This document shows positions 38,805 through 47,646 of a stretch of DNA of 56,395 bases, one piece after another. Each line of letters opens with the position of its first letter. Positions within the stretch are counted from its first letter, which is position 1. The position numbers and the translations under genes were made by a program. This stretch comes from Cephaloticoccus sp. (lineage in GTDB: Bacteria > Verrucomicrobiota > Verrucomicrobiia > Opitutales > Opitutaceae). The notes beneath the pieces were generated by a model that made no database searches, was not told the origin of the DNA, and saw only the letters and a list, made by a program, of their open reading frames with translations. The DNA is taken from positions 1 through 56,395 of the forward strand of contig JAURHD010000018.1 of the NCBI GenBank assembly GCA_030833445.1, written 5' to 3'.

Positions 38805-41441
38805 TCAGTGCGATTCCGCCGCGTCACCGCTCCCGGTGCTGCGGATAGCTTGGATGGCGCGACCGTAGAAGAGCGCGTTGAAGAACACGCGGTTGCCGCC
38901 ATACCAGAACCCGCGGAAATTCGGATCATCTGGCAGGGCAATGACCACGCCGTTGCCTTGCGTCAACGCGAGCACAGCCGCCGAGTTGGCAATCGCCTTT
39001 TGATTGGCCTCGTTGGCGTAACCGCTGCGCAGCGGCGTCGCAGTGTAGACCGCCGGCGTCTCGTAGGGCGACTTGGCGGGCTTGAGCAAAATGCGGTTGG
39101 TGCGGCAGAACGCGAGATGGTCACCATTGAAGCCGAAGCCCAACGGATGCGTGGTATCAATTGAGGCGGAGAAAATGGCCCCGGACACCAGGTTGAGGGC
39201 CTCGCGGTCCCAGGCCGTGCCGTAGGGCTGGCGCTGAACGGGCTCGGCCTTCTTGTCTCCTTCGGCTTTGTCAGCCACGAGTTCAATCGCGGCGATACCC
39301 TTCTTGGCGGCCCATTCGGTAGCTTTACCGGTCAGCACCAGAGTCCCGCCGTTATGCACCCAAGCCTTGAGGGCGGCGACTGACTTGTCGCTCACCGCAT
39401 CGACGTAGGTTCCGTCGGCAAACAGGATCACGGTATAACGCGAGAGGTCGGCCCGACTGACTTGCGCCAGATCCAGCAAGGTCGGCGTCAGACCCAGACG
39501 CTGATCGAGCACGTGCCATGCCGCGCCAATTTCCTGCGCGTCCACGCCCCGCCCGGTGATGAGCGCGACCTTGGGCAGTTCAAGATGTGCAAAGGACCGG
39601 CTGCCGAAATCCACTCCCCCGGGAGTCAACCCGGTGGCACAGCCATATACCGTAACCGCGTCCTCGCGCACGATGGTGTCGATGAGCTCGCGAATCTGCG
39701 CCGCCTTCTCGGTCTGAATCCCCACCGGGATAAGCACGGCGCCGGGGGCCAATTGCGCTGGGGTGCCATCGGCCGCGACTATGTCGATCGGGGCCTCGGT
39801 CAGTCCCTTGACCAGAATGCCGGCCTGCTCCAATCGCCGCAGGGCCCGGGGGGCGTAGTAACCCGACCAATCGATCAGGTAGGCGTAGTCGCTGTGACCG
39901 CCGACCAACCGGCCGGTCGGGAAAGATGGTGCGGCCGCCAATACCTCACCGCTTGACGGAACCTTGGCCAATTCCGCAAATGGCAGGTTGAAGGCCAGCG
40001 GCAGAGTCCAAGCCGAAACGTCGTAGAAGATGTTGTCCTCAAACTTTGTGCGCTCGACAAAGATTTCGTGCAGCAGGCGGTATTGAATTTGGTCAGTAGG
40101 GACGACCCAGGCATGACCGGGAGTGAAGGTTTGGTCGTCGACTTTGAGTTCCGATTTGAGCGGACGAACCTCAATATGATGGCGCATTAACAAATCGACG
40201 AAGGCCCAGGCTCGGGCCGGGTCGCCATCGTCGCCAAACACATAGGCGCGCACTTCATCCTTGGCGGCCAGCTCGGCGGTGTCCTTGGCAAAGTCACGCT
40301 GCATCGCAAGCAGGTCAGTGCGCAGGGCCACGGCCGCTTCGAGGGTGCTGAACGAAGTGAACACTTGATTCCGGATCGCGTAGGCAAAGGTAAGCACGCC
40401 GTTGTCGCTTTCCTGCGCATGGCCGCGGGCACTCGCCTGCTCGAAGAGGATGCCCACGGTGCCGTGCAAATCCGGATAAGTGGATCCCTTGCCGGGGTAG
40501 AAATCGTCGTAACCTTGCTCGGAGAAATACAACACGCCATACTGATCGAGGTCACGCTGGTGATAAGCCGCGACCTTGCGGGTCAATTCAAACACGCGCT
40601 GAGCTGAACTCGGGTTGTTCCGGCTGGGCACGCCGGGCTGAAAGAAGAACGTGCTGGCGGAACTCATCTCGTGATGGTCCGTGAGGAGATTAGGCCGCCA
40701 TTGGTGAAACAGTGCGGCCCGCACGCGAGCTTCGGGATGCACCAAGGGGAGCCAGTCGCGGTTGGGATCAAAAAGGTAGTGGTTGTAACGGCCGTTGGGC
40801 CACGCCTCGTTGTGCTCGCGGTCATCGGGATCCGCCGAGGGAGCGCTAAGTGATTTGTGCTGGTTGAACCACTGGGCGGCACGGTCGCCGCCGTCGGGAT
40901 TGCGCTGGGCCTCGATCAAGATGACGGCATCGCGCAATTGCGCCTCGATCGCCGGTCCGCGCGCCGCAGCCAGATAATAGACGTAGAGCACCATGGCATT
41001 GGTTCCGCTCGGCTCATTGCCGTGGATGCTGTAACCCTGATTCACCACCACGGGCATCTTCGAGATGTCCACCTGGCCGGACTTGGCCGGATCGAAAAGC
41101 GCGAGGTGTTGCGTGCGTATGGTCTCAAGATTCCGGAGGTTTTCCGGCGAGCTGATCGTGAGCACGATGAGCGGTTTGTGTTCGTAGGTGAAACCGGCGA
41201 TTTCGAGTTTCACCCGGTCTGGGGCTGCGGCTGCCACCGCTTGGAGGTAGCCGGCGATCAATTCGCTGCGCAAATGCCACTCACCCACTTGCCACCCGAG
41301 AAACTGCTCGGGGGTGGGCACCTTGGGGTCATAGTCAGTGCCTGCTGGCAGGTAATAATCGAGCGGCACCCCGGCGCGCATGATGGGCGAAAGCCAACAG
41401 GTCAGAACAAGGAAAAGGGTCGCAAGTTTCCGGGAGAGCAT
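38805..41441 (-). CDS. M14-family zinc carboxypeptidase-like exported peptidase
   Basis: An 878-residue exported peptidase counted from the ATG at 41441, which opens into a signal peptide (MLSRKLATLFLVLTCWLSPIMRAG); the frame reaches 41507. The M14 zinc motif HGNE is in NQGYSIHGNEPSGTNA (about residues 135-150), the substrate Arg region follows (EAQRNPDGGDRAAQWFN, FDPNRDWL) and the second zinc His is in LLTDHHEM. Beyond residue 400 is a long extension with a class I amidotransferase-like flavodoxin fold (VALITGRGVDAQEIG, YTVILFADGTYVDAV), typical of this large M14 subgroup in Bacteroidota and Verrucomicrobiota. It probably digests peptides taken up from outside. The substrate is not known. 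Confidence 0.92.
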   Translation of the reverse strand: MLSRKLATLFLVLTCWLSPIMRAGVPLDYYLPAGTDYDPKVPTPEQFLGWQVGEWHLRSELIAGYLQAVAAAAPDRVKLEIAGFTYEHKPLIVLTISSPENLRNLETIRTQHLALFDPAKSGQVDISKMPVVVNQGYSIHGNEPSGTNAMVLYVYYLAAARGPAIEAQLRDAVILIEAQRNPDGGDRAAQWFNQHKSLSAPSADPDDREHNEAWPNGRYNHYLFDPNRDWLPLVHPEARVRAALFHQWRPNLLTDHHEMSSASTFFFQPGVPSRNNPSSAQRVFELTRKVAAYHQRDLDQYGVLYFSEQGYDDFYPGKGSTYPDLHGTVGILFEQASARGHAQESDNGVLTFAYAIRNQVFTSFSTLEAAVALRTDLLAMQRDFAKDTAELAAKDEVRAYVFGDDGDPARAWAFVDLLMRHHIEVRPLKSELKVDDQTFTPGHAWVVPTDQIQYRLLHEIFVERTKFEDNIFYDVSAWTLPLAFNLPFAELAKVPSSGEVLAAAPSFPTGRLVGGHSDYAYLIDWSGYYAPRALRRLEQAGILVKGLTEAPIDIVAADGTPAQLAPGAVLIPVGIQTEKAAQIRELIDTIVREDAVTVYGCATGLTPGGVDFGSRSFAHLELPKVALITGRGVDAQEIGAAWHVLDQRLGLTPTLLDLAQVSRADLSRYTVILFADGTYVDAVSDKSVAALKAWVHNGGTLVLTGKATEWAAKKGIAAIELVADKAEGDKKAEPVQRQPYGTAWDREALNLVSGAIFSASIDTTHPLGFGFNGDHLAFCRTNRILLKPAKSPYETPAVYTATPLRSGYANEANQKAIANSAAVLALTQGNGVVIALPDDPNFRGFWYGGNRVFFNALFYGRAIQAIRSTGSGDAAESH

Positions 41442-41544
41442 GGGATGATGCTTAATTTGGATGCCGGCCGCGCCAACCCCAATCCTTGGCGTAAGTTTAC
41501 TTAACAAACCCTATCCCACCCTGGCCAGTCGTCGCAAGGCTGTG

Positions 41545-41575
41545 CCATGCGTAGCTCCAACGGAGCGTAGCATGG
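41545..41575. repeat. REP-like palindromic element at the 3' end of tRNA-Leu
   Basis: CCATGC-GTA-GCTCC-AAC-GGAGC-GTA-GCATGG is a nested inverted repeat with a 6-bp outer stem, a symmetric internal loop and a 5-bp inner stem. Its right arm includes the CCA end of the tRNA-Leu gene. There is no U-tract on either side, so it is not a typical terminator. It looks like an extragenic palindrome; no second copy is visible in this window. Confidence 0.6.
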
Positions 41576-41657
41576 TGCCCAAGGCGGGACTCGAACCCGC
41601 ACACCGTGAGGCACAGGCTTCTGAGACCTGCGTGTCTACCAATTCCACCACCTGGGC
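41573..41657 (-). tRNA. tRNA-Leu (anticodon CAG)
   Basis: The minus strand folds into a class II tRNA of 85 bases including encoded CCA: acceptor GCCCAGG / CTTGGGC with one wobble, D arm with GGAATTGGTAGAC, anticodon stem CAGGT/GCCTG around loop CTCAGAA (anticodon CAG), a long variable arm and T arm GCGGG-TTCGAGT-CCCGC. The long variable arm confirms leucine. Confidence 0.95.
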
Positions 41658-41749
41658 GCGTTGGAAGGGGCAAAAGATACGGCGCAGGCGACTGGCGCAA
41701 GAAAATAGATTTCCCTCCCCGCCCAGGGCCGCTCAAGCTGGCCCTCCCC

Positions 41750-42388
41750 ATGAAAAAAGACGCCGTGCTCTCCAAAATCCGCGCCGAGAAGGTCGTGGCG
41801 CTTATTCGCGCCGATAATTCCGACGGTTTGCTCGACTGTGCCAAGGCCCTCGCTGAGGGCGGATTGACCAGTATTGAGCTAACCATGACCACCCCGGGCG
41901 CCATCCGTATGCTGGAAAAAGCCACGGCAGAGCTACCTGATTTTATCTTTGGACTAGGCACGGTGCTCGACGCCGAGACCGCCCGGATGGGCATTCTCGC
42001 CGGCGCCCAGTTCGTGGTCACGCCAGCGCTTCGTCCCGACGTGATTACCCTCTGCCGCCGCTACAGCATTCCGGTATTTTGCGGTGCTTTTACCCCCACG
42101 GAGATCGTCAACGCGTGGGAAGCTGGCGCTGATGCCGCCAAGGTTTTCCCGGCAGAATTCTTCGGCCCCGCTTACATCAAGTCGATCAAGGGTCCGTTAC
42201 CACACATCGAAATCGTGCCAACCGGCGGCGTGAGTGCGGAAAATGTGGGCGATTTCCTGAAGGCTGGCGCCATGGCGACCGCCGCCGGCAGTTCCCTGGT
42301 CGATGCCAAATCGCTCAAGGAAAAGAACTGGTCCGCCATCACCGCCAAAGCCAAGGCCTTTGTCGCGGCGGTGGCTGCCTGCAAATAA
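41750..42388 (+). CDS. eda: 2-dehydro-3-deoxy-phosphogluconate (KDPG/KHG) aldolase
   Basis: A 212-residue class I aldolase that splits KDPG to pyruvate and glyceraldehyde-3-phosphate, the last step of Entner-Doudoroff and hexuronate breakdown. The family blocks are intact: VVALIRADN, GGLTSIELTMTTPGA (Glu that activates water), FGLGTVLDAE, AGAQFVVTPALRPDV, and the Schiff-base lysine in GADAAKVFPAEFFGPAYIKSIKGPLP, then VPTGGVSAENV. I chose the ATG at 41750; the frame back to 41606 runs through the tRNA. No edd or kinase gene is next to it. It may serve the hexuronate operon 7.4 kb away. A strong terminator follows. Confidence 0.93.
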   Translation: MKKDAVLSKIRAEKVVALIRADNSDGLLDCAKALAEGGLTSIELTMTTPGAIRMLEKATAELPDFIFGLGTVLDAETARMGILAGAQFVVTPALRPDVITLCRRYSIPVFCGAFTPTEIVNAWEAGADAAKVFPAEFFGPAYIKSIKGPLPHIEIVPTGGVSAENVGDFLKAGAMATAAGSSLVDAKSLKEKNWSAITAKAKAFVAAVAACK

Positions 42389-42409
42389 GCCAATTCAGTC
42401 ACAAATTGT

Positions 42410-42435
42410 GCCGGTCGAATTGGCCGGCCTTTTTT
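42410..42435 (+). terminator. Terminator of the KDPG aldolase gene
   Basis: GCCGG-TCGAATTGG-CCGGC is followed by CTTTTTT. It lies 22 bases after the aldolase stop and before the stop of the convergent P-loop-like gene. Confidence 0.88.
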
Positions 42436-42443
42436 GCGACGCC

Positions 42444-43196
42444 TTATTTCGTTGCCGGTAAATAATCGGCAATGCCGGGGATTTCCTTTACGCGCCGGCC
42501 ACCCGTGTGACGGGTCAGGTAAGGGTCTTCCTCGGGAGCCGCTTGAATTTCCTCATCCCCTTCAGCCTCGGATTCATCCACTCCACCGGTAATGATCCAC
42601 TCCTGCTCTTCCTCGAAATAATGTGAGATCCGCAAGGCCACCGGATCGAGCACCACGGAGGCACTCTTTACCCGACCCGCTTTGACGAATTCGATCAGGC
42701 AGGGGAAAAACTGATCCTTATAGCGTCCCTGAAAGTCGGAAATCCATTTGTTCAACACGCCTTCGCGCAGGTTTAGCAGCACCACATCGCTGAAATGCAC
42801 GCAGGCATCATACCACGCCAGCAAGGGCGGGTGCGCCTCCCCGAGCTGGCAGTTTACCACGGTGATAACTCGGCCCATTTCGGCGCCATTTTGATCAATC
42901 CAAGGTTTCAGTGCTTCAATTTGATCCACCGGACTTCCCCGGCCATCACTGATCAGAAAGACATGGGTCGCTGCAGCCGGAAATTCCGCCTCAATGGCCG
43001 AACCGGTCCACGCCCAGCGGGTAACTGCGGGTAGTTTTTCGTCCACCGGTGTGCTGGCTTCGTTCTCGCACAGCAATACGGCCGGTTGATCCGTTTTCGG
43101 CAACCCATCTGCAATCAAGTCGAGTAGCACGCTACGACGGCCGGAACCGGCTGCGCCTAGAATGAAGTATACCAGTGGCTTGTCCGTGGAAATCAC
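42444..43196 (-). CDS. CobW/HypB-like protein with degenerate nucleotide-binding motifs
   Basis: A 250-residue protein with the overall strand order of CobW/UreG-type GTPases, but the motifs are eroded. The P-loop position reads GAAGSGRRS (residues 14-22), where Lys and Ser/Thr of GxxxxGK[ST] are Arg, and the position of the NKxD base motif reads LLNLREGV. The switch-like HFSDVVLL and late ASVVLDPVALRISHYFEE are kept. The tail (about 205-250) is acidic and disordered (ESEAEGDEEIQAAPEEDP). It starts with GTG seven bases after the aroC stop, so it is co-transcribed with chorismate synthase. A metal-chaperone or structural role is possible, but GTP hydrolysis is doubtful. Confidence 0.68.
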   Translation of the reverse strand: MISTDKPLVYFILGAAGSGRRSVLLDLIADGLPKTDQPAVLLCENEASTPVDEKLPAVTRWAWTGSAIEAEFPAAATHVFLISDGRGSPVDQIEALKPWIDQNGAEMGRVITVVNCQLGEAHPPLLAWYDACVHFSDVVLLNLREGVLNKWISDFQGRYKDQFFPCLIEFVKAGRVKSASVVLDPVALRISHYFEEEQEWIITGGVDESEAEGDEEIQAAPEEDPYLTRHTGGRRVKEIPGIADYLPATK

Positions 43197-43203
43197 CGGT
43201 GAA

Positions 43204-44295
43204 TCAAAATTTGAAGATACGGTTTTGCGCCAAGTGACGCATCCAATGATCCAGCAGAACCAGAGCAGTCATGGCCTCAACAATTGGGACCGCACGGGGA
43301 ACCACACACGGGTCGTGCCGGCCCCGGGCAGCCAGTTCAGTATTCTCGCCCTTCACATTCACGGTCTTCTGCGATTGCAGGATCGTGGCGGTCGGCTTGA
43401 AAGCGGTGCGGAAAATCAATTCCTCGCCATTGCTGATGCCACCTTGCACCCCACCCGAACGGTTGCTCGTCGTGTGCACCTGACCATCCCGCATTTCGAA
43501 TGGGTCATTGTGTTCGGAACCCTTCATCCGGGAACCGGCAAATCCACTCCCGACTTCGAAACCCTTGGTCGCCGGCAGGGAAAGCATCGCCTTGGCCAGA
43601 TCGGCTTCCAAACGATCGAAGACCGGTTCACCCAGACCAACTGGCATTCCGCGCACGCGGCACTCGATCGCCCCACCAACGGAATCACCTTGGCTGCGCA
43701 CTTCCTTGATGCGTGCAATCATCTGTTCGGCGATCAACGGATCGGGACAACGCACGGGACTGGCCTCTACTTCCGCCAATGTAGGAAATTTCTGCAGGGG
43801 AGGCATCTCAATGTCGTGAACCTGCGTCAGGTAGGCACGGATCTCGACCGAACCCGCCATGCGCAGGATCTTCTTGGCAATCGCCCCAGCGGCGACCCGA
43901 CCCACGGTTTCACGCGCCGAGCTGCGACCGCCGCCACGTGGGTCGCGCAGACCGAATTTGGACTGGTAAGTATAGTCGGCATGCGAAGGCCGGTATTTCT
44001 CGACCATCTCGTCATAGGCGCCGGGACGTTGGTCGGCATTGCGCACCAAAAGGGAAATAGGCGTGCCGGTCGTGCGACCCTCGTAAAGTCCGGAAAGAAT
44101 TTCCACCGTATCAGATTCCTTGCGCGGGGTTACGATATCACTCTGGCCCGGTCGGCGGCGATCGAGCTCGACTTGGATTTCCTCAATCGTCAGCGGGAGA
44201 TTCGGTGGACAGCCATCAATTACCACGCCGACGGCGGTCCCGTGGCTTTCACCCCAGGTCGTGATCGTAAAAAGAGTTCCGAAGCTGTTCGGCAT
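43204..44295 (-). CDS. aroC: Chorismate synthase
   Basis: A 363-residue FMN-dependent enzyme that makes chorismate from 5-enolpyruvylshikimate-3-phosphate, the end of the shikimate pathway. The ATG at 44295 gives the canonical start [19 protein letters not shown] (first signature with the catalytic His in GESHG), followed by [15 protein letters not shown], the [18 protein letters not shown] signature at about residues 121-138 and [12 protein letters not shown] near 300. The frame back to 44460 is not conserved. No other aro gene is nearby, but a degenerate P-loop protein is co-transcribed downstream and a membrane glycosyltransferase gene lies 76 bases upstream on the same strand. Confidence 0.96.
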   Translation of the reverse strand: MPNSFGTLFTITTWGESHGTAVGVVIDGCPPNLPLTIEEIQVELDRRRPGQSDIVTPRKESDTVEILSGLYEGRTTGTPISLLVRNADQRPGAYDEMVEKYRPSHADYTYQSKFGLRDPRGGGRSSARETVGRVAAGAIAKKILRMAGSVEIRAYLTQVHDIEMPPLQKFPTLAEVEASPVRCPDPLIAEQMIARIKEVRSQGDSVGGAIECRVRGMPVGLGEPVFDRLEADLAKAMLSLPATKGFEVGSGFAGSRMKGSEHNDPFEMRDGQVHTTSNRSGGVQGGISNGEELIFRTAFKPTATILQSQKTVNVKGENTELAARGRHDPCVVPRAVPIVEAMTALVLLDHWMRHLAQNRIFKF

Positions 44296-44371
44296 ACAGT
44301 TGCCAAGGTTGGTCTGGGGCCCGGGTGCCGCAAGTGCGAAGTATGCAACCGCGGCTGGCAGCTGCCCACAC

Positions 44372-45841
44372 CTATTGCCGGCGATAGATAAACCAGTCCC
44401 AACCCGAGAGGGCTGCATGCGGGTAAACCATTTCCCGGACATAACGATTCCCACGGGCATCCGCGATCATCTCGGGTGGCGTTGGGCCATCGTCCAAGCG
44501 ATGCAACAGCAGCCAGTCAACCCCCCATGGCGGTCGCTGATCCATGGGATGGTAAGTAATTGATTTCGGTGCGACCACTCCGCGGTAGTAATCCACCAAG
44601 ACTTGATTACGGAAATCATGATCACTCCCGATCGCAATGTCCGACGTTGGTGTGCGCTGGGCAATTTCCCGCAGCGCCGACCGGTATTGTCCGCGACCGA
44701 ATTGCACCAAGCGGGTAACATGAACGGCATTGCCGACCACAAAACAAATCAGGCCCAGCCCAACCAAGATGCGGGCCCATCCACCGCGCAACCACACGCA
44801 CGTAAGCCCATAACCTGATACCACCAGCGCAAAGGTGGCGTTGAGCAGAAAATAGCGCGGATAGAGCAGGTTAAATTTACTGAAGACGATACCGAGCGCA
44901 GGGGTAACGAAGATCAAAAGACCGAATAGGAATGCGTTGCGCCATCCCCCGACCCGACCCATCAACCACAAGCTCATCCCCACCAACACAAGGATCAGAG
45001 GCAGAGCCAATCCAACACCTGAATCGACAGGCAGCCCCATCACATAGGCCGCGGCTTCAACCAAGACGCCCATCAACGTGCTATCGGGTCCACCCCCGAT
45101 TTCGATTTTGCGGATAAATCCAATGTAGTAGACGCCAAAGCCGAGCCATGGCAGCAGGTGCCACCCCAGTATTTTGCGCAACTCAGCCAGCCGCCCGACC
45201 TTGGGTTGAATCAGACCCAAGAGCGAAAATCCCAACCCAGCGATCAGCACTTGCACGGTAGCCAGATGAGCCAGCAGACCCAGGCCGCAAGCCAACCAAT
45301 ATACCATCGCCCAACGGAGGCCGGCTTTCTCCCCAGCATGTTGCAAGGCGAAGATCGCCAACAAGCTGAACATCACCGCCGGAGCATACCCACGGGCTTC
45401 AGAGGAATAATGAATAAGCAAATACGACGCCCCAACGAGTATGGCGGTCAGTATGCCGGCAATCATTTCATTGCGTGGCAAAGCCTGGGGATGCTGTTGC
45501 CGGTATTGCTTCCGGGCAATCAAGGCGGCGAGCCAGACACTCAAGCTGCCGCTAAACCAAGATAACAACCGGAAGGTCCAATCTGCATCGGCCGGCAGCA
45601 GATAGTAGATGAACAGGGAGTTAAGCGGATGGTTATTGTCGTGCCGGAGACTGGTCAGGATCTCGAAAGGTGACTTGATTGATTCGACCATCCGGACTGA
45701 CCAAATCTCGTCGAGCCAGAGATCGTTAAAAACCCCGAGCAATCGCACCGCGGCAAACCCCAGCAGCAAACCCCCTAATAAACCCCACATCCACCAATCA
45801 ATGGCGGCCTTTGTGGTCTGCACTGCCGGGGGTTTGCTCAT
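44372..45841 (-). CDS. Multi-spanning membrane glycosyltransferase, GT39/GT83-like
   Basis: A 489-residue integral membrane protein with roughly 10-12 hydrophobic helices. After the first helix (residues 13-34) it has [12 protein letters not shown], which matches the acidic catalytic loop of PMT/ArnT-type C-class glycosyltransferases, and a second loop ([16 protein letters not shown]) similar to the DNHPPLY motif of these lipid-linked-sugar enzymes. The C-terminal 90 residues form a soluble domain ([25 protein letters not shown], then WDWFIYRRQ). It probably transfers a sugar from a polyprenyl carrier to a lipid, protein or glycan. Acceptor and sugar are not known. It follows the MetW-like gene by 24 bases. 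Confidence 0.8.
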   Translation of the reverse strand: MSKPPAVQTTKAAIDWWMWGLLGGLLLGFAAVRLLGVFNDLWLDEIWSVRMVESIKSPFEILTSLRHDNNHPLNSLFIYYLLPADADWTFRLLSWFSGSLSVWLAALIARKQYRQQHPQALPRNEMIAGILTAILVGASYLLIHYSSEARGYAPAVMFSLLAIFALQHAGEKAGLRWAMVYWLACGLGLLAHLATVQVLIAGLGFSLLGLIQPKVGRLAELRKILGWHLLPWLGFGVYYIGFIRKIEIGGGPDSTLMGVLVEAAAYVMGLPVDSGVGLALPLILVLVGMSLWLMGRVGGWRNAFLFGLLIFVTPALGIVFSKFNLLYPRYFLLNATFALVVSGYGLTCVWLRGGWARILVGLGLICFVVGNAVHVTRLVQFGRGQYRSALREIAQRTPTSDIAIGSDHDFRNQVLVDYYRGVVAPKSITYHPMDQRPPWGVDWLLLHRLDDGPTPPEMIADARGNRYVREMVYPHAALSGWDWFIYRRQ

Positions 45842-45865
45842 TGCAAATTTCAGTTCTGCGCCGGC

Positions 45866-46513
45866 TCACTCACATTCAAAAATGGCCACAATCGAAAACA
45901 TATTCGGCCAGACCTGGGGAATGATCGGCAAGCGCCCCTTGCCCAGCGCCGGGCCCAAATGATGCTGTCGGGTAACGTTCATGCCCCGATCACGACAATA
46001 GGCGCGAAAATCAGCCACGCTGAGCTGATGGATATGCCCGGTGCTATACCAATCGTAGCCAAAGATCATCGGCTTGGCCATGCGGCCGTGAAACAGCAGG
46101 TCAAAGCGATTGGTAATGTAGGCAAAGTTGGGAAACGAAATGATCTGCCGTTTCGCAATGCGCTTCATTTGGGTGAGCAACACTTCCGGGAAGCTCACCA
46201 TTTGCACAGTCACATTGCACACCGCGTAATCGAACTGCTGGTCGGGATAGTCCGCATAGCTGGAATCAAGATCGATGGCGGCGACCCGGGCCTTGAGTCC
46301 ATGCCGCAGGCAATTGTCCACCCCCGTCGGAGCCAATTCCAAACCTTCACAGTCCGCTTGTCTCTGCTCCTGCAGCAGCTTCATCAGGGATCCATTGCCA
46401 CAGGCCAGGTCGATAACCTTGGCCTTGGGGGTGATCCAATCGGCAATGACTTGATACTCGTCCCGCACGTTGAATTTCCAGTCCGTGTAGTCGTAGTTGC
46501 GGTTATCATTCAT
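45866..46513 (-). CDS. MetW-like SAM-dependent methyltransferase
   Basis: A 215-residue class I methyltransferase of the MetW group. I chose the ATG at 46513 (MNDNRNYDYTDWKFNVRDEY); the upstream frame to 46699 is unconserved. Motif I is VIDLACGNGSLMKLL at about 32-46, followed by EGLELAPTGVDNC, the acidic DLDSSYADYPDQQFDYAVCNVTVQMV and the conserved ISFPNFAYITNRFDLLFHGRM block found in MetW. Classic metW genes follow metX in methionine synthesis; here metX is absent and the neighbours are the membrane glycosyltransferase and a WYL regulator, so a role in glycan or small-molecule methylation is just as possible. Symbol withheld for that reason. Confidence 0.82.
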   Translation of the reverse strand: MNDNRNYDYTDWKFNVRDEYQVIADWITPKAKVIDLACGNGSLMKLLQEQRQADCEGLELAPTGVDNCLRHGLKARVAAIDLDSSYADYPDQQFDYAVCNVTVQMVSFPEVLLTQMKRIAKRQIISFPNFAYITNRFDLLFHGRMAKPMIFGYDWYSTGHIHQLSVADFRAYCRDRGMNVTRQHHLGPALGKGRLPIIPQVWPNMFSIVAIFECE

Positions 46514-46565
46514 GGAGTATGGCCGTGCAGATTTGTCCGATGAAGCGGCAAGTGAAAGCCTGTAA

Positions 46566-47558
46566 TCAGGTTCGCGCTTGGTAGCGTTGAGTGAGTCGCG
46601 CAATGGTGCGCTGGATGTTGGCGCGTAGTTCGGGCGGCCCGACCACTTCTGCAGCCGCACCCCACCCGAGAATCCATTGCTCCGCTTCCTCCAAGGCACC
46701 CAGCCTCATCTCCAATTCCAGTTCACCGTCTTTGAGTTCGCGCAACTTCTGGGATTCATGCCATTCACGTTCGCGCACCCGCTCGGCGGCGGCGGCGCTG
46801 AAACGAATCATCACCCGGTAATTGCCCGTGCCGCCCAGCACCCCGAGGGCATTGGCAAAAAAAGTCTCCGGTGAAAAATCCGCCGGCCGCTCAAACTTTG
46901 ACTTGGTCCTGACCACTCCACTGATGCGCGGCAGAGCGAAGGTGCGCAGGGCCTGCCGCTCCACATCGAACCCGATGAGATACCACAGGTTTTCCCGGTT
47001 AGCCAAATGGTAAGGGTGCACCCGACGTTCGGGGGCCTGCGCGGTGCCCGGTTTACGATAGCAAAACACGACTTCCTCATGCCGGAGCACCGCCGCACTG
47101 AGTGGGTTGAAGGTGGCGAGGTCGGTTTTACCAAGACCGATGTTTCGGAAAGATACCGTCCTGAGCTCATCGGCCGGGGAAAAGGAAATTGTATCTCGCA
47201 GCGCGCCGGCCAGTTTATCAAAGGCGATCTCCAATTGGTGATGGAACGGTGTGCCGCGGTATTGCTCGAGTGCTCGTTGGGCGACGAGCAGTGCCAGCAA
47301 TTCCCCTTCAGTCACGTTGACCGTCGGAAATGAGGATACCGGCGAAGTATAACGATAGGCACCCAATTTGGAGTCGAATTCGATCGGCAGGTCCAGCTGG
47401 TCCCGCATAAACGCGATGTCGCGCACAATGGTCTTGCGCGAGACCTCCAGGGTCCGGGTCAACTTGGTGCAGTTGACCAAAGCATCACTCCGCAGGGCAT
47501 CATGGATCTTCATCATCCGGGCAAGCGGAGGCCGGGAAAGCTGCGGTTTGGAGGGCAT
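46566..47558 (-). CDS. WYL-domain transcriptional regulator
   Basis: A 330-residue DNA-binding regulator. From the ATG at 47558 the order is a winged helix-turn-helix (about residues 14-62: MKIHDALRSDALVNCTKLTRTLEVSRKTIVRDI), a linker, the WYL domain (about 145-215: RRVHPYHLANRENLWYLIGFD, RTFALPRISGVV) and the WCX extension at the C-terminus. In the WYL motif the core residues are WYL in ENLWYLIGFD, intact. WYL regulators sense nucleic acid or other ligands and act as activators or repressors, often of defence or DNA-repair genes. It is divergent from an unknown gene across an 88-base gap with a perfect palindrome, so that gene is its most likely target. Confidence 0.92.
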   Translation of the reverse strand: MPSKPQLSRPPLARMMKIHDALRSDALVNCTKLTRTLEVSRKTIVRDIAFMRDQLDLPIEFDSKLGAYRYTSPVSSFPTVNVTEGELLALLVAQRALEQYRGTPFHHQLEIAFDKLAGALRDTISFSPADELRTVSFRNIGLGKTDLATFNPLSAAVLRHEEVVFCYRKPGTAQAPERRVHPYHLANRENLWYLIGFDVERQALRTFALPRISGVVRTKSKFERPADFSPETFFANALGVLGGTGNYRVMIRFSAAAAERVREREWHESQKLRELKDGELELEMRLGALEEAEQWILGWGAAAEVVGPPELRANIQRTIARLTQRYQART

Positions 47559-47578
47559 GAAAATAATCTGCACATTTT

Positions 47579-47592
47579 TTGGCCTGGGCCAA
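47579..47592. promoter_or_regulatory. Candidate operator between the WYL regulator and the unknown divergent gene
   Basis: TTGGCC-TG-GGCCAA is a perfect 6+6 inverted repeat in the 88-base divergent gap, 21 bases before the regulator start and 55 before the other gene. Its position fits autoregulation and control of the neighbour. The site is inferred, not known. Confidence 0.4.
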
Positions 47593-47646
47593 GCAATGTC
47601 CCACCCCCCTTGGTATTCTGTGGACATGATCCTTACCCAACGTCCC

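Noticed and set aside
43162-44391. A 409-codon plus-strand frame across aroC
   Set aside because: Antisense to chorismate synthase with both signatures; not a gene.
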